The position numbers were made by a program, and so were the translations under genes. A stretch of DNA of 35,475 bases from Spirochaetaceae bacterium (GTDB lineage Bacteria; Spirochaetota; Spirochaetia; SZUA-6; Bin103): contig JAPPNY010000145.1 of the NCBI GenBank assembly GCA_028818385.1, forward strand, positions 1-35,475, written 5' to 3'. Shown here one piece after another: positions 15,334 to 22,304 of this stretch (the first letter of the stretch is position 1; each line of letters starts with the position of its first letter). The notes below the pieces were generated by a model. That model did not search any database, was not told the DNA's origin, and was given only the letters and a program-made list of their open reading frames with translations.

Positions 15334-16220
15334 TGCGCTATCGAAAGCTGGGCAGGACCGGCCTTGAGTGCTCGGAGATCGGGCTCGGTGCCGCGCAGAT
15401 CGGCATTCGCTCGGTGCCGGCGTCAACCGCCGAGCACGTGCTCCGCACGGCGCTGGAGGTCGGCGTCAACTTCATCGACACCGCCGCCATGTACGGTGAG
15501 AGCGAGACCAGGATCGGCCGCTACCTGCCGCGGGACGCCGACGTGATCATCGCCACCAAGTGCGGCGACTACGAGGTGCTGGAGGACGGGACGCCGCGGA
15601 TCGTCGTCGACTACTCGCCGGCATCGATCCTGAGGATCGTCGACGAGAGCCGGCGGCGGCTCGACCGGGACGTACTCGACATCGTGCTGTTCCACGGGCT
15701 GCCCCGCGGCGACTACGACGCCGACGCGGCCTTCGACGCGCTGCTGGAGGCGAAGTCGCGCGGCTGGGCGCGCTTCGTCGGAGTCTCCGGCGACGGTCCC
15801 GCTGCCGCCATGGAGGCACGCCGGCGCCCGCTGGATGCCCAGGAGCTCACCTACAACATCCTCTATCAGGAGGCCGACCGGGATCTGCTGCCGGCCCTGC
15901 GCGAGCGCGGGATGGGGGTGATCGTCAAGCGGCCCATCGCCAACGCCGCCTACCTGAGCGCGGAGCGCCCGGCCGCCGGGTTCGGCGAAAGCTGGGACCT
16001 CGCGCAACGGCTGGGACTACGAGAGCTGGCCGGTGAGATGCCGCTGGTCGAGTTCGCGCTGCGTTTCACCCTGTCGCGGGCCGACGTCAGCACCGCCATC
16101 GTCGGCACCACCGACCCCGGCCACCTGCGGACTAACGCGTTGATCTCCGACGGCACCCCGCTGCCAGCCGACACGCTGGCCAGGATCAGGGACGCCTACG
16201 ACGCTCGGGTTCGGGGTTGA
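15333..16220 (+). CDS. Aldo/keto reductase
   Basis: 295 residues with an AGGAG site before an ATG that overlaps the preceding stop (TGATG). The N-terminus MRYRKLGRTGLECSEIGLGA is typical of the family. The catalytic tetrad is visible: D49 and Y54 in NFIDTAAMYGE, K76 in IIATKCGD and H121 in IVLFHGLP. Near the C-terminus SRADVSTAIVGTTDPGHLRTN binds the NADPH phosphate side. It folds as a TIM barrel and should interconvert carbonyl and alcohol groups using NAD(P)H. Coupled to the Gfo/Idh/MocA and heparinase-like genes, it probably processes the sugar released by the lyase (inference). Its last 35 bp overlap the 3' end of the convergent PUR-domain gene. Confidence 0.9.
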   Translation: MRYRKLGRTGLECSEIGLGAAQIGIRSVPASTAEHVLRTALEVGVNFIDTAAMYGESETRIGRYLPRDADVIIATKCGDYEVLEDGTPRIVVDYSPASILRIVDESRRRLDRDVLDIVLFHGLPRGDYDADAAFDALLEAKSRGWARFVGVSGDGPAAAMEARRRPLDAQELTYNILYQEADRDLLPALRERGMGVIVKRPIANAAYLSAERPAAGFGESWDLAQRLGLRELAGEMPLVEFALRFTLSRADVSTAIVGTTDPGHLRTNALISDGTPLPADTLARIRDAYDARVRG

Positions 16221-16497
16221 GCTGGTCGGGTGTCCGGGACGTGTCCGGCCAGCCGCGGCGGGTCTGCTCGCGGGCGCGGATGAAGCGGATCGCCTTGTCG
16301 AAGCTGGCCAGGAATCCGCCCATGTCCTCTTCGAAGATCATGATCGAGTGGCGCTCGAAGTTGGCATCGTCCCCGCGCTTCTTGCTCTCCACCACGTTGA
16401 GATAGATATCGCCCGCCCGGTTTTCCTTCACGTTGAAGAAATAGGTGCGATTGCCGACCGTCGTTCGGCTCGAAAACAGCTCGCCTCGTTGACCCAC
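16186..16497 (-). CDS. PUR-alpha-like nucleic-acid-binding protein (DUF3276)
   Basis: 103 residues from the GTG at 16497, chosen because the family N-terminus begins with GQRGELFSSR; a longer GTG start at 16539 adds an unlike Cys-rich stretch. The body, RTYFFNVKENRAGDIYLNVV followed by ESKK and FERHSIMIFEEDMGGFLASFDKAIRFI, is the complete PUR repeat of the DUF3276 family. Bacterial members bind DNA and RNA; in Borrelia the homologue (BpuR) regulates gene expression post-transcriptionally and by DNA binding. The Arg/Pro-rich tail (about 85-103) is unusual and encoded where the gene overlaps the aldo/keto reductase on the opposite strand. The family occurs mainly in Spirochaetes and Bacteroidetes, which is a taxonomic hint. 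Confidence 0.85.
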   Translation of the reverse strand: MGQRGELFSSRTTVGNRTYFFNVKENRAGDIYLNVVESKKRGDDANFERHSIMIFEEDMGGFLASFDKAIRFIRAREQTRRGWPDTSRTPDQLNPEPERRRRP

Positions 16498-16526
16498 GGC
16501 GCAACCGTAGCACGCCGGGCACGATG

Positions 16527-16555
16527 TTGACAGGAGCACGGGGCGGGCCTACCGT
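16527..16555 (+). promoter_or_regulatory. Sigma-70-type promoter for tRNA-Gly and the RNHCP gene
   Basis: A perfect TTGACA (16527-16532) is followed after exactly 17 bp by TACCGT (16550-16555), a -10 retaining the key T, A and final T. Transcription would begin around 16562, five bases before the tRNA. A strong -35 and ideal spacing fit a tRNA promoter. Confidence 0.55.
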
Positions 16556-16566
16556 GGACGGGCGTC

Positions 16567-16638
16567 GCGCCTGTCGTATAACGGTCAATACCCAAGCCTT
16601 CCAAGCTTGAGATGGCGGTTCGATTCCGCTCGGGCGCT
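16567..16638 (+). tRNA. tRNA-Gly (anticodon TCC)
   Basis: A full 72-nt cloverleaf folds by hand. The acceptor stem is GCGCCTG with CGGGCGC (one G-T pair) and the D-arm is GTAT/ATAC around AACGGTCA. The anticodon stem CAAGC/GCTTG holds loop CTTCCAA with anticodon TCC. The T-arm is GGCGG/CCGCT around TTCGATT, and the discriminator base is T. The variable loop has four bases and CCA is not encoded. The gene starts 8 bp upstream of the RNHCP reading frame. Confidence 0.95.
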
Positions 16639-16645
16639 TCGGCCG

Positions 16646-16987
16646 ATGAGCCGCAGAACGGAGAACGCTCCTTTCCAATGCCTGCGCTGCGGCGCCGACG
16701 TGCAGCCGTCGACCGACGGCAGCTACCGCAACCACTGCCCGTTCTGCCTGTACTCCCTGCACGTCGACCTGGAGCCCGGTGACCGCCGCAGCCGCTGTGG
16801 CGGGCTGATGCAGCCGGTCGGGTTGCGCCGCAGCGGCCGCCGGCCTCAGATCGTGCACCGCTGCAGCCGCTGCGGCCGGATCAAGGTCAACCGCGTGGTC
16901 GAGGTCGGCCGCCAGCCGGATTGCGTCGACGTGCTCGTCACCCTGCCCCCGGACGACGGTCCGGACGACGGCCGCGGGCGGCGCTGA
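16646..16987 (+). CDS. RNHCP domain zinc-ribbon protein
   Basis: 113 residues with two or three CxxC knuckles: FQCLRCG (11-17), the family-defining RNHCPFCLYS and, later, HRCSRCGRIKVNR. These fit the RNHCP family (named after this motif), a small zinc-ribbon group of unknown function, probably nucleic-acid binding. The ATG at 16646 is chosen because the cysteine motif follows soon after and earlier in-frame codons lie inside the tRNA. It starts 8 bp after the tRNA end without a clear Shine-Dalgarno sequence, so it is probably expressed by processing of the tRNA transcript. Its TGA is followed by the ATG of the DUF4038 gene after one base. Confidence 0.85.
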   Translation: MSRRTENAPFQCLRCGADVQPSTDGSYRNHCPFCLYSLHVDLEPGDRRSRCGGLMQPVGLRRSGRRPQIVHRCSRCGRIKVNRVVEVGRQPDCVDVLVTLPPDDGPDDGRGRR

Positions 16988-16988
16988 C

Positions 16989-18683
16989 ATGAACCAGCGT
17001 CTCCATGTGACGCAGAACCGGGTGTGCTCCTGGGAGTACGCCTCCGAGCATTCAGGCGCGGATGCGTCCGATGTCGAGCTGGACGTCCTGGTCACCGGTC
17101 CCGACGGCCGGGAGCTGACCATACCGGCGTTCGAAGCCGGCGAGGGGCGGTGGGGCGTACGCTACGCCTCGCCGGCGGTCGGCCGGCACCGGTTCGTCAC
17201 CCGCTGCTCGGACCCGGGCGACCCGGCACTGCACGGCCGCACCGGCGTCATCGAGGTCGAGCCGGCTCGCGATGAGGCCAACCCGCTCTACCGGCACGGG
17301 CCGCTGCGGCGCGCGGAGCCCGGTGCCCGGCACCTGCAGCACGCCGACGGGACGCCGTTCCTGTGGCTGGCCGACACTTGGTGGATGGGGCTGGTGCACC
17401 GCCTGCGCTGGCCGGAGGACTTCCAGCGGCTGGCCGCGGATCGAGCGGGCAAGGGCTTCTCCGTCGCGCTGCTGGTCGCCGGCCTCTACCCGGACATGCC
17501 GCCGTTCGACCCGCGCGGCGCCAACGAGGCCGGCTTTCCCTGGAGCGAAGACTTCGCGGCGCTCAGCCCCGCCTGGTTCGACGCCGCCGACCGGCGCATC
17601 GAGCACGTGGTCGAGCTGGGCATGGTGCCGGCCATCGTCGGCTCCTGGGGCTACTTCATGCAATTCGCAGGCCCCGGGGTGCTGCGCCGCCACTGGCGCA
17701 ACCTGATCGCCCGCTACGGCGCCTGGCCGGTGGTGTGGTGCACCGCCGGTGAGGCGCTCATGCCGTTCTACACCTCGGAGCTCTGGGACGACCTGCACCG
17801 CGCCCGGATGGCCCCCTCCGAGCCGCCTTCGAAGCGGCTGCTCGCGCACCGGCGCACCGCACGCGCCGAATGGACGGCCATCACCCGTTACGTTCGATCC
17901 GCGGATCCGTTCCGCCGCCCCGTCTCCATCCATCCCAGCTCCGGAAGCTGGTCGATCGACCTGGTGGAGGACGCCTCGCTGCTCGACCTCGACATGGCGC
18001 AGTGCGGCCTGCATGACGTGATCACGGCGGCGCGGGTCATGCAGGATCTCGACACCCGCATCGACGCCTCCCCCCGCCTGCCGCGGCTGCTGGGCGAAGG
18101 CTGCTACGAAGGCGAAGGCGGCTGGAACTGGGAGAACGTGCAGCGGCTGCTGTTCTGGGGATCGATGCTCCGCGGCGCGGCCGGCCACACCTACGGCGCC
18201 AGCGGCATCTGGCAGGTGAACACCCGCGAGGAGCCGTTCGGCCACGACCCGCGGGTGTTCGGCGACGCGTTCGACGACGATCCCTGGGACGTGGCGATGG
18301 GGTTCCCCGGTTCCGCCCAGGTGGGGCTGGGCAAGCGGCTGCTGGAACGCTATCGCTGGTGGCAGTTCGTTCCGCATGCCGAGTGGATCACCTGGGCCGG
18401 CGGGCACTACTACGACCCGCTCGCGGCAACGCTCAAGCCTCTGGCGGCGGGGATCCCGGGCGAGGTGCGCGTGATCTTCGTCCCCACCCGCTGTATCGTC
18501 ACGGTCTGCGGGATCGAGCCGGGCACCCGCTACCGGGCGTCGTGGTTCGACCCGCGCCGCGGCAGCGATCACGACGCCGGGACGGCCGCGCCGGACGGCG
18601 GGGGCTGCTGGCAGCCGCCGCGGCCGCCGATCATCCAGGACTGGGTGCTGGTGCTCGAGACAAAGAACGCGAGGATAGGGTGA
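16989..18683 (+). CDS. DUF5060/DUF4038 glycoside-hydrolase-like protein (apiosidase-like)
   Basis: 564 residues with no signal peptide. Residues ~10-90 form a DUF5060-type beta-sandwich (VFSWEY-like start CSWEYASEHSG, ending GRTGVIEVEP). Residues ~100-470 form a TIM-barrel of the DUF4038 type, with the marker HLQHADGTPFLWLADTWW and GKGFSVALLVAG after it. Carboxylates in TAGEALMPF and LLGEGCYEGEG are placed like the acid/base and nucleophile of GH140-type enzymes. A DUF5060-adjacent C-terminal beta domain closes the protein. GH140 members release apiose from rhamnogalacturonan II; the substrate here is not determinable. The start follows the RNHCP stop by one base and its stop overlaps the TauD-like ATG (TGATG), so the three form an operon. 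Confidence 0.8.
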   Translation: MNQRLHVTQNRVCSWEYASEHSGADASDVELDVLVTGPDGRELTIPAFEAGEGRWGVRYASPAVGRHRFVTRCSDPGDPALHGRTGVIEVEPARDEANPLYRHGPLRRAEPGARHLQHADGTPFLWLADTWWMGLVHRLRWPEDFQRLAADRAGKGFSVALLVAGLYPDMPPFDPRGANEAGFPWSEDFAALSPAWFDAADRRIEHVVELGMVPAIVGSWGYFMQFAGPGVLRRHWRNLIARYGAWPVVWCTAGEALMPFYTSELWDDLHRARMAPSEPPSKRLLAHRRTARAEWTAITRYVRSADPFRRPVSIHPSSGSWSIDLVEDASLLDLDMAQCGLHDVITAARVMQDLDTRIDASPRLPRLLGEGCYEGEGGWNWENVQRLLFWGSMLRGAAGHTYGASGIWQVNTREEPFGHDPRVFGDAFDDDPWDVAMGFPGSAQVGLGKRLLERYRWWQFVPHAEWITWAGGHYYDPLAATLKPLAAGIPGEVRVIFVPTRCIVTVCGIEPGTRYRASWFDPRRGSDHDAGTAAPDGGGCWQPPRPPIIQDWVLVLETKNARIG

Positions 18684-19774
18684 TGACCGAAGCGGATCGC
18701 GGCGGCGGCGGGTTCCTGCGCGAGCCCCTGCCTACGCCGGCGGCGTGGGACGGAACCGAGCTGACCGGGAGCGACGACTGGGTGATCGAGTTGTCGCCCG
18801 CGCAGGCGGCGGAGCTGGCCGCCGCCGGAGCCGCCGCGCGCCGGGCGACGGACGGAGACGTGCCGTTCGCGGTGACGCGCCGCGACTTCCCGCTGCCGAC
18901 CGTGGCCGGGCTCTGCGACGACATCGCCGGACGCCTGGAAGGGGGGCGCGGCGTAGTGCTGCTGCGCGGCTTCCCGGTCGCGGAACACGCCGATACGGAG
19001 CTGGAGCTGCTGCTCTGGGGGCTGGGCACCCACCTCGGCGCCGCCGAGCCGCAGGACCGCGACGGTCTGCTCCTGCACCGCGTGCAGGACACCGGCCGCG
19101 ACATCGGCGACGGCGACGTCCGCTACTTCCAGACCAGCCGCGACCTGACCTTCCACAACGACGGCGCCGACGTCTTCATGCTGCTGTGCGTGCGCACCGC
19201 CGCGCGCGGCGGACGCAGCCGCATCGTCTCCAGCGTCGCCGCCTTCAACCGCATCGTGCGCGAAGCTCCCGATCTGGCCGTGGTCCTGCAGCAGCCGTTC
19301 CACTTCGACCTGCGCGGCCAGCAACCCGCCGGCGCCCCGCGGGTTCAGACGGTGCCCATCTTCAACTTCCACCGGGGACGGCTCTGCACGCTCTACAAGC
19401 GGCAGTACATCGACTCCGCGCAGCGCTTCGCGGAGGTGCCGACGCTCTCCTCCGAGCAGCGGGCGGCGCTCGACCTGCTGGACGCGGTCTGCGACGAGCT
19501 GGCCCTCGAGTTCGCGATGCATCCGGGCGACGTGCTCGTCGCCAACAACTACGACGTCCTGCACGCCCGATCCGCCTTCGCGGACGCAGGCGGCGGCGCC
19601 GGCCGGCTGATGCTGCGCCTGTGGCTCAGCCTGCCGGGCGGCCGCCCGCTGCCGCCCGCGTTCGCCGGCACCCGCGAGTTCCGGCACAGCTACGCCCGCC
19701 ACCGGGCATGGGACAAGGCTGCTCGGAAGCAGGGGGCTGCTCGGAAGCAGGGGGCCGCTCAGCAGCGGATCTGA
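18683..19774 (+). CDS. TauD/TfdA-family Fe(II)/2-oxoglutarate dioxygenase
   Basis: 363 residues; the ATG overlaps the previous stop. The jelly-roll core has the iron triad H158-x-D160 in LTFHNDGADV and H294 in DVLHARSAF. The 2-oxoglutarate-binding arginine is probably R312 in RLMLRLWL, about 18 residues after the distal His, as is usual. GGRGVVLLRGFPV (88-100) is the family N-terminal signature. Family members hydroxylate small molecules with release of succinate and CO2; the substrate is unknown, though FNFHRGRLCTLYKRQYI resembles members acting on amino acids or natural-product intermediates. The C-terminus carries two 6-residue repeats (AARKQG) from an 18-bp DNA duplication. Its 3' end overlaps the convergent hydrolase gene by 16 bp. 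Confidence 0.85.
   Translation: MTEADRGGGGFLREPLPTPAAWDGTELTGSDDWVIELSPAQAAELAAAGAAARRATDGDVPFAVTRRDFPLPTVAGLCDDIAGRLEGGRGVVLLRGFPVAEHADTELELLLWGLGTHLGAAEPQDRDGLLLHRVQDTGRDIGDGDVRYFQTSRDLTFHNDGADVFMLLCVRTAARGGRSRIVSSVAAFNRIVREAPDLAVVLQQPFHFDLRGQQPAGAPRVQTVPIFNFHRGRLCTLYKRQYIDSAQRFAEVPTLSSEQRAALDLLDAVCDELALEFAMHPGDVLVANNYDVLHARSAFADAGGGAGRLMLRLWLSLPGGRPLPPAFAGTREFRHSYARHRAWDKAARKQGAARKQGAAQQRI
19718..19753 (+). repeat. Two tandem 18-bp repeats at the end of the dioxygenase gene
   Basis: GCTGCTCGGAAGCAGGGG occurs at 19718-19735 and again at 19736-19753, followed by a decayed third unit. It is in frame and adds AARKQG twice, beyond the catalytic domain. Confidence 0.85.
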
Positions 19775-20703
19775 GCCGCCATCATCGCCGCGACCGCCCG
19801 CGAGGTGATGAAGGAGCGGTGGCGCGCCAGCGGCCAGCGCGGCAGGTCGCCGGCTCCGCTGACGTCCCGGCAGGTGATGTGGTCCGGAACCTGCAGCCCG
19901 GCGCAGCCGAGCCGCCCCAGGCGCGGGTAGCGGTTCATCATCAGCGCACGTGCGGCGGGAAGGATCCGGTCGCGCGGGTCGTAGTAGACGACCGTCCGCT
20001 CCGCGAGACGGTGCATCTGATCGAACCGGTAGCTCCGGCCGGCATCGCCGCGGCTGGTCAGGATGACACCGCCGGAGCCGATCGACGCCTGCGGGACATC
20101 GGCGCCGGCCAGCAGGCAGCTCCGGAACGGAGGCCGATCGTGCCCCTCCGCGACCGCCCGGGCGACCATGCCGGCCAGCAGGTGATGGCCGAACGACTGC
20201 ACCAGCAGGTGCATCCGGCCGCCGGCGGCGTCGCGCAGCGCCGCCAGCAGGCCGGACCCCCGCGCGAAGAAGTCGTCCCCGGACGCATACGCCTCGTCAT
20301 CCTCCAACCACGGCCAGCCGCGGTCCGGCCAGGAGAAGAAGACGATCACCCCCACCGGTCCCCGCGGTCCGGCGACGTAGCGGTCGTGGAGCTCACGCAG
20401 CAGTCCCAGCCGCAGGCCCGGCAGCCACAGGCGGTGGCCGTGGATGAAGAACAGCACGTCGCGGTGCTCGTCGCCCTGCCGCCGCAGGTCCGCGCGGACG
20501 GCCGCGCACAGGGCGTCGGCCTGCAGCGGCACCGGCCGGTGGTCACGGCGGCCCAGCGCCGCGAACGGGACCGCCTCGTGACGGATCGCGCCCGTGGGGT
20601 CCGGCCGCGGATGCCAGGCATCCACTCTGCCGTCCGGCCGAACGCGCCGGTTGGTGACGATGTGGTGCGAGAGATCCGGCCGCCCGGGCGCGGGGCTCCT
20701 CAG
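19759..20703 (-). CDS. Alpha/beta-hydrolase-like protein (DUF900-like); start uncertain
   Basis: About 314 residues if it begins at the CTG at 20703; no ATG, GTG or TTG lies in frame before the well-ordered segment HHIVTNRRV (from ~20667), and the first GTG (20625) would remove it. The core reads DVLFFIHGHRLWLPGL (oxyanion HG), FFSWPDRGWPW, then MHLLVQSFGHHLLAG, where the serine sits in a 'QSFGHH' elbow like the 'HSMGN' of DUF900 hydrolases. VYYDPRDRIL offers the acid and later RHRSFI the histidine. Substrate unknown; an intracellular serine esterase or lipase is likely. It lies just after the PhyH-HEAT stop, with GAGGAG at the junction but no normal start codon behind it, and it overlaps the TauD-like gene at its 3' end. 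A decayed start codon or a non-canonical start are both possible. Confidence 0.6.
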   Translation of the reverse strand: MRSPAPGRPDLSHHIVTNRRVRPDGRVDAWHPRPDPTGAIRHEAVPFAALGRRDHRPVPLQADALCAAVRADLRRQGDEHRDVLFFIHGHRLWLPGLRLGLLRELHDRYVAGPRGPVGVIVFFSWPDRGWPWLEDDEAYASGDDFFARGSGLLAALRDAAGGRMHLLVQSFGHHLLAGMVARAVAEGHDRPPFRSCLLAGADVPQASIGSGGVILTSRGDAGRSYRFDQMHRLAERTVVYYDPRDRILPAARALMMNRYPRLGRLGCAGLQVPDHITCRDVSGAGDLPRWPLARHRSFITSRAVAAMMAAQIRC

Positions 20704-20710
20704 ACGGCGT

Positions 20711-22192
20711 TCACGCGGCGCCGGCGCCCAGGGCGTCCTGCCGCGGGTCCCAGCGGGCGGTCTCCAGGTGGTGCAGCAACGCGGCCGTGGCGCGCGGCGT
20801 TGCGATGCGGCGCAGCGCCTGCACGGCGTAGCCGCGCACGTAGTGGTCCTCCTCGTCCAGGGCGCGCTCCAGTGCCGGCACCGCGCCGGCCGCCGCGGGT
20901 CCCAGGCGGGCCACCGACAGCGCGGCGTTGCGCCGCACGACCGCGTCCGCGTCCTCCATGGCCGTGGTGAGCTCACCCGCGGCACGGCCGGCGGCCGCCT
21001 CTCCGGCCGCGGTGCTGCCCTGTCCGGCGATCCCCAGCGCATCGGCGGCCAGCGCACGCACGTCGGACGACTCGTCGCGGAGGCGCGCGCCGAGCGCCGG
21101 CACCGCGCCACCGGCGGCCCGCCCCGCGTCACCCAGCACGTCCACGGCACGGGCGCGCACCTCGGCTTCGTCATGCCCGGCGGCCTCGGTCAGCCCACCG
21201 ACGCCGGCCCGGCCGAGCGGCCCGAACCCGTAAGCGGCGCGCCGCCGCGCGACCGGATCGCTCCCGGTCAGCGCGGCCATCAGGGCGGGAGCACCCGCGG
21301 CACCGGCGGCGCCCAGCCCGTAGGCGGCGGCCAGGCCACGCCACTCGTCCGCGTGGTCCAGGTCTCGCTCCAAGGCACGCACGTCCGCCGCCGTCGCCGC
21401 CCCGTCACCGTTGGCGGCGGACTCGCCGCGGAACCACCGCCAGTGATGGCGCCACACCCGCTGCCGGTCGCGGGCATCTGAGCCCGGGTCCTCCGGCCAC
21501 GCCGTCTGCGCCGCGTTCCAGCTCGGCCGCACCGGCTCCTCCATGCGCGCGAACAGGAACTTGATCATCAGCCGCGTGTCCGCGCTCCGGTTGGCCAGGC
21601 CGCGGTGGAACAGGTCGTAGTGGACGATGGTGACCGTCCCGGCCGGCCCCTCGAGCGCCTGCTCGGCGTCCAGCCCCGCTCCCTCGGTCAGGTACTGCGA
21701 GCCGGGCGCCACCGCGCTCGGACCCATGTCGAGCGTCGTGTCCTGCGGGTAGTAGAAGGCCATCGCCCAGCGGCAGTGGTGGTGGCGGCGGTTGCCGTCC
21801 ACGGCGTACCGGCTGTTGCCCAGACTGTCCTGGTGGATGGTCTGCGCATCGCTGCCGGGCCGGTTGTCGTGCATGTGGCGGTGCAGGTGCAGGTAGTAGC
21901 TGGCGCCCAGGATGCTGGTGAGCGCCCCGGCGACGCGGGGATGGTCGAACACCCGCCGCAGCTCGGGTATGCGCGGCAGCGCGTTGTTGAGCGGCGAACG
22001 GATGCCGGCCGCCTCGCAGCGGCCGATGTCCTCCAGGGCGCGCTCCCGGACCCGGCGGTGGAAGGCCTCCGGCATGTCGAGACGAAACGTCAGGTAGCCG
22101 CGCGTGACGAATTCCCGCATCTGGCGGTCGTCCAGCAAAACCGGCTCGGCCGTCAGGGCCGCATCTGCCCCCACACTCTGATCGACAGGCAT
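20711..22192 (-). CDS. PhyH (phytanoyl-CoA dioxygenase-like) protein fused to HEAT repeats
   Basis: 493 residues. The start at 22192 is supported by GGAGGAG 3-7 bp upstream, which overlaps an in-frame ATG at 22204. Residues ~20-260 are a PhyH-type Fe(II)/2-oxoglutarate oxygenase: H120-x-D122 in TIHQDSLG, H196 in YDLFHRGLAN and an arginine at 207 (DTRLMIKF). Residues ~285-485 are alanine-rich HEAT/PBS-lyase-type repeats of ~30-38 residues (ALxxALxDxDxxVRRxAAxALGxxG pattern, as in DESSDVRALAADALGIAG). The enzyme part should hydroxylate a small substrate and the repeats may bind a partner protein. A single reading frame spans both without a gap. It diverges from the Ldh_2 gene across a 112-bp region that holds an inverted repeat. 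Confidence 0.85.
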   Translation of the reverse strand: MPVDQSVGADAALTAEPVLLDDRQMREFVTRGYLTFRLDMPEAFHRRVRERALEDIGRCEAAGIRSPLNNALPRIPELRRVFDHPRVAGALTSILGASYYLHLHRHMHDNRPGSDAQTIHQDSLGNSRYAVDGNRRHHHCRWAMAFYYPQDTTLDMGPSAVAPGSQYLTEGAGLDAEQALEGPAGTVTIVHYDLFHRGLANRSADTRLMIKFLFARMEEPVRPSWNAAQTAWPEDPGSDARDRQRVWRHHWRWFRGESAANGDGAATAADVRALERDLDHADEWRGLAAAYGLGAAGAAGAPALMAALTGSDPVARRRAAYGFGPLGRAGVGGLTEAAGHDEAEVRARAVDVLGDAGRAAGGAVPALGARLRDESSDVRALAADALGIAGQGSTAAGEAAAGRAAGELTTAMEDADAVVRRNAALSVARLGPAAAGAVPALERALDEEDHYVRGYAVQALRRIATPRATAALLHHLETARWDPRQDALGAGAA

Positions 22193-22245
22193 CGCTCCTC
22201 CCACGCGCGGACCGCCGTACCGGTCCGGACACGGTGAAAGATTAC

Positions 22246-22289
22246 CGTATCACCGCCGTTCCCGGTCCGAGGGGACTCCTCGTGATACG
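22246..22289. promoter_or_regulatory. Inverted repeat in a divergent promoter region (candidate operator)
   Basis: CGTATCAC (22246-22253) and GTGATACG (22282-22289) are perfect 8-bp inverted repeats, 36 bp apart start to start (about three and a half helical turns). They lie between the divergent PhyH-HEAT and Ldh_2 starts. A second, shorter pair, CGGTGA and TCACCG, shares the left half-site. No strong -35/-10 pair is clear. Confidence 0.35.
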
Positions 22290-22304
22290 ATTGCCACTGA
22301 GCAC

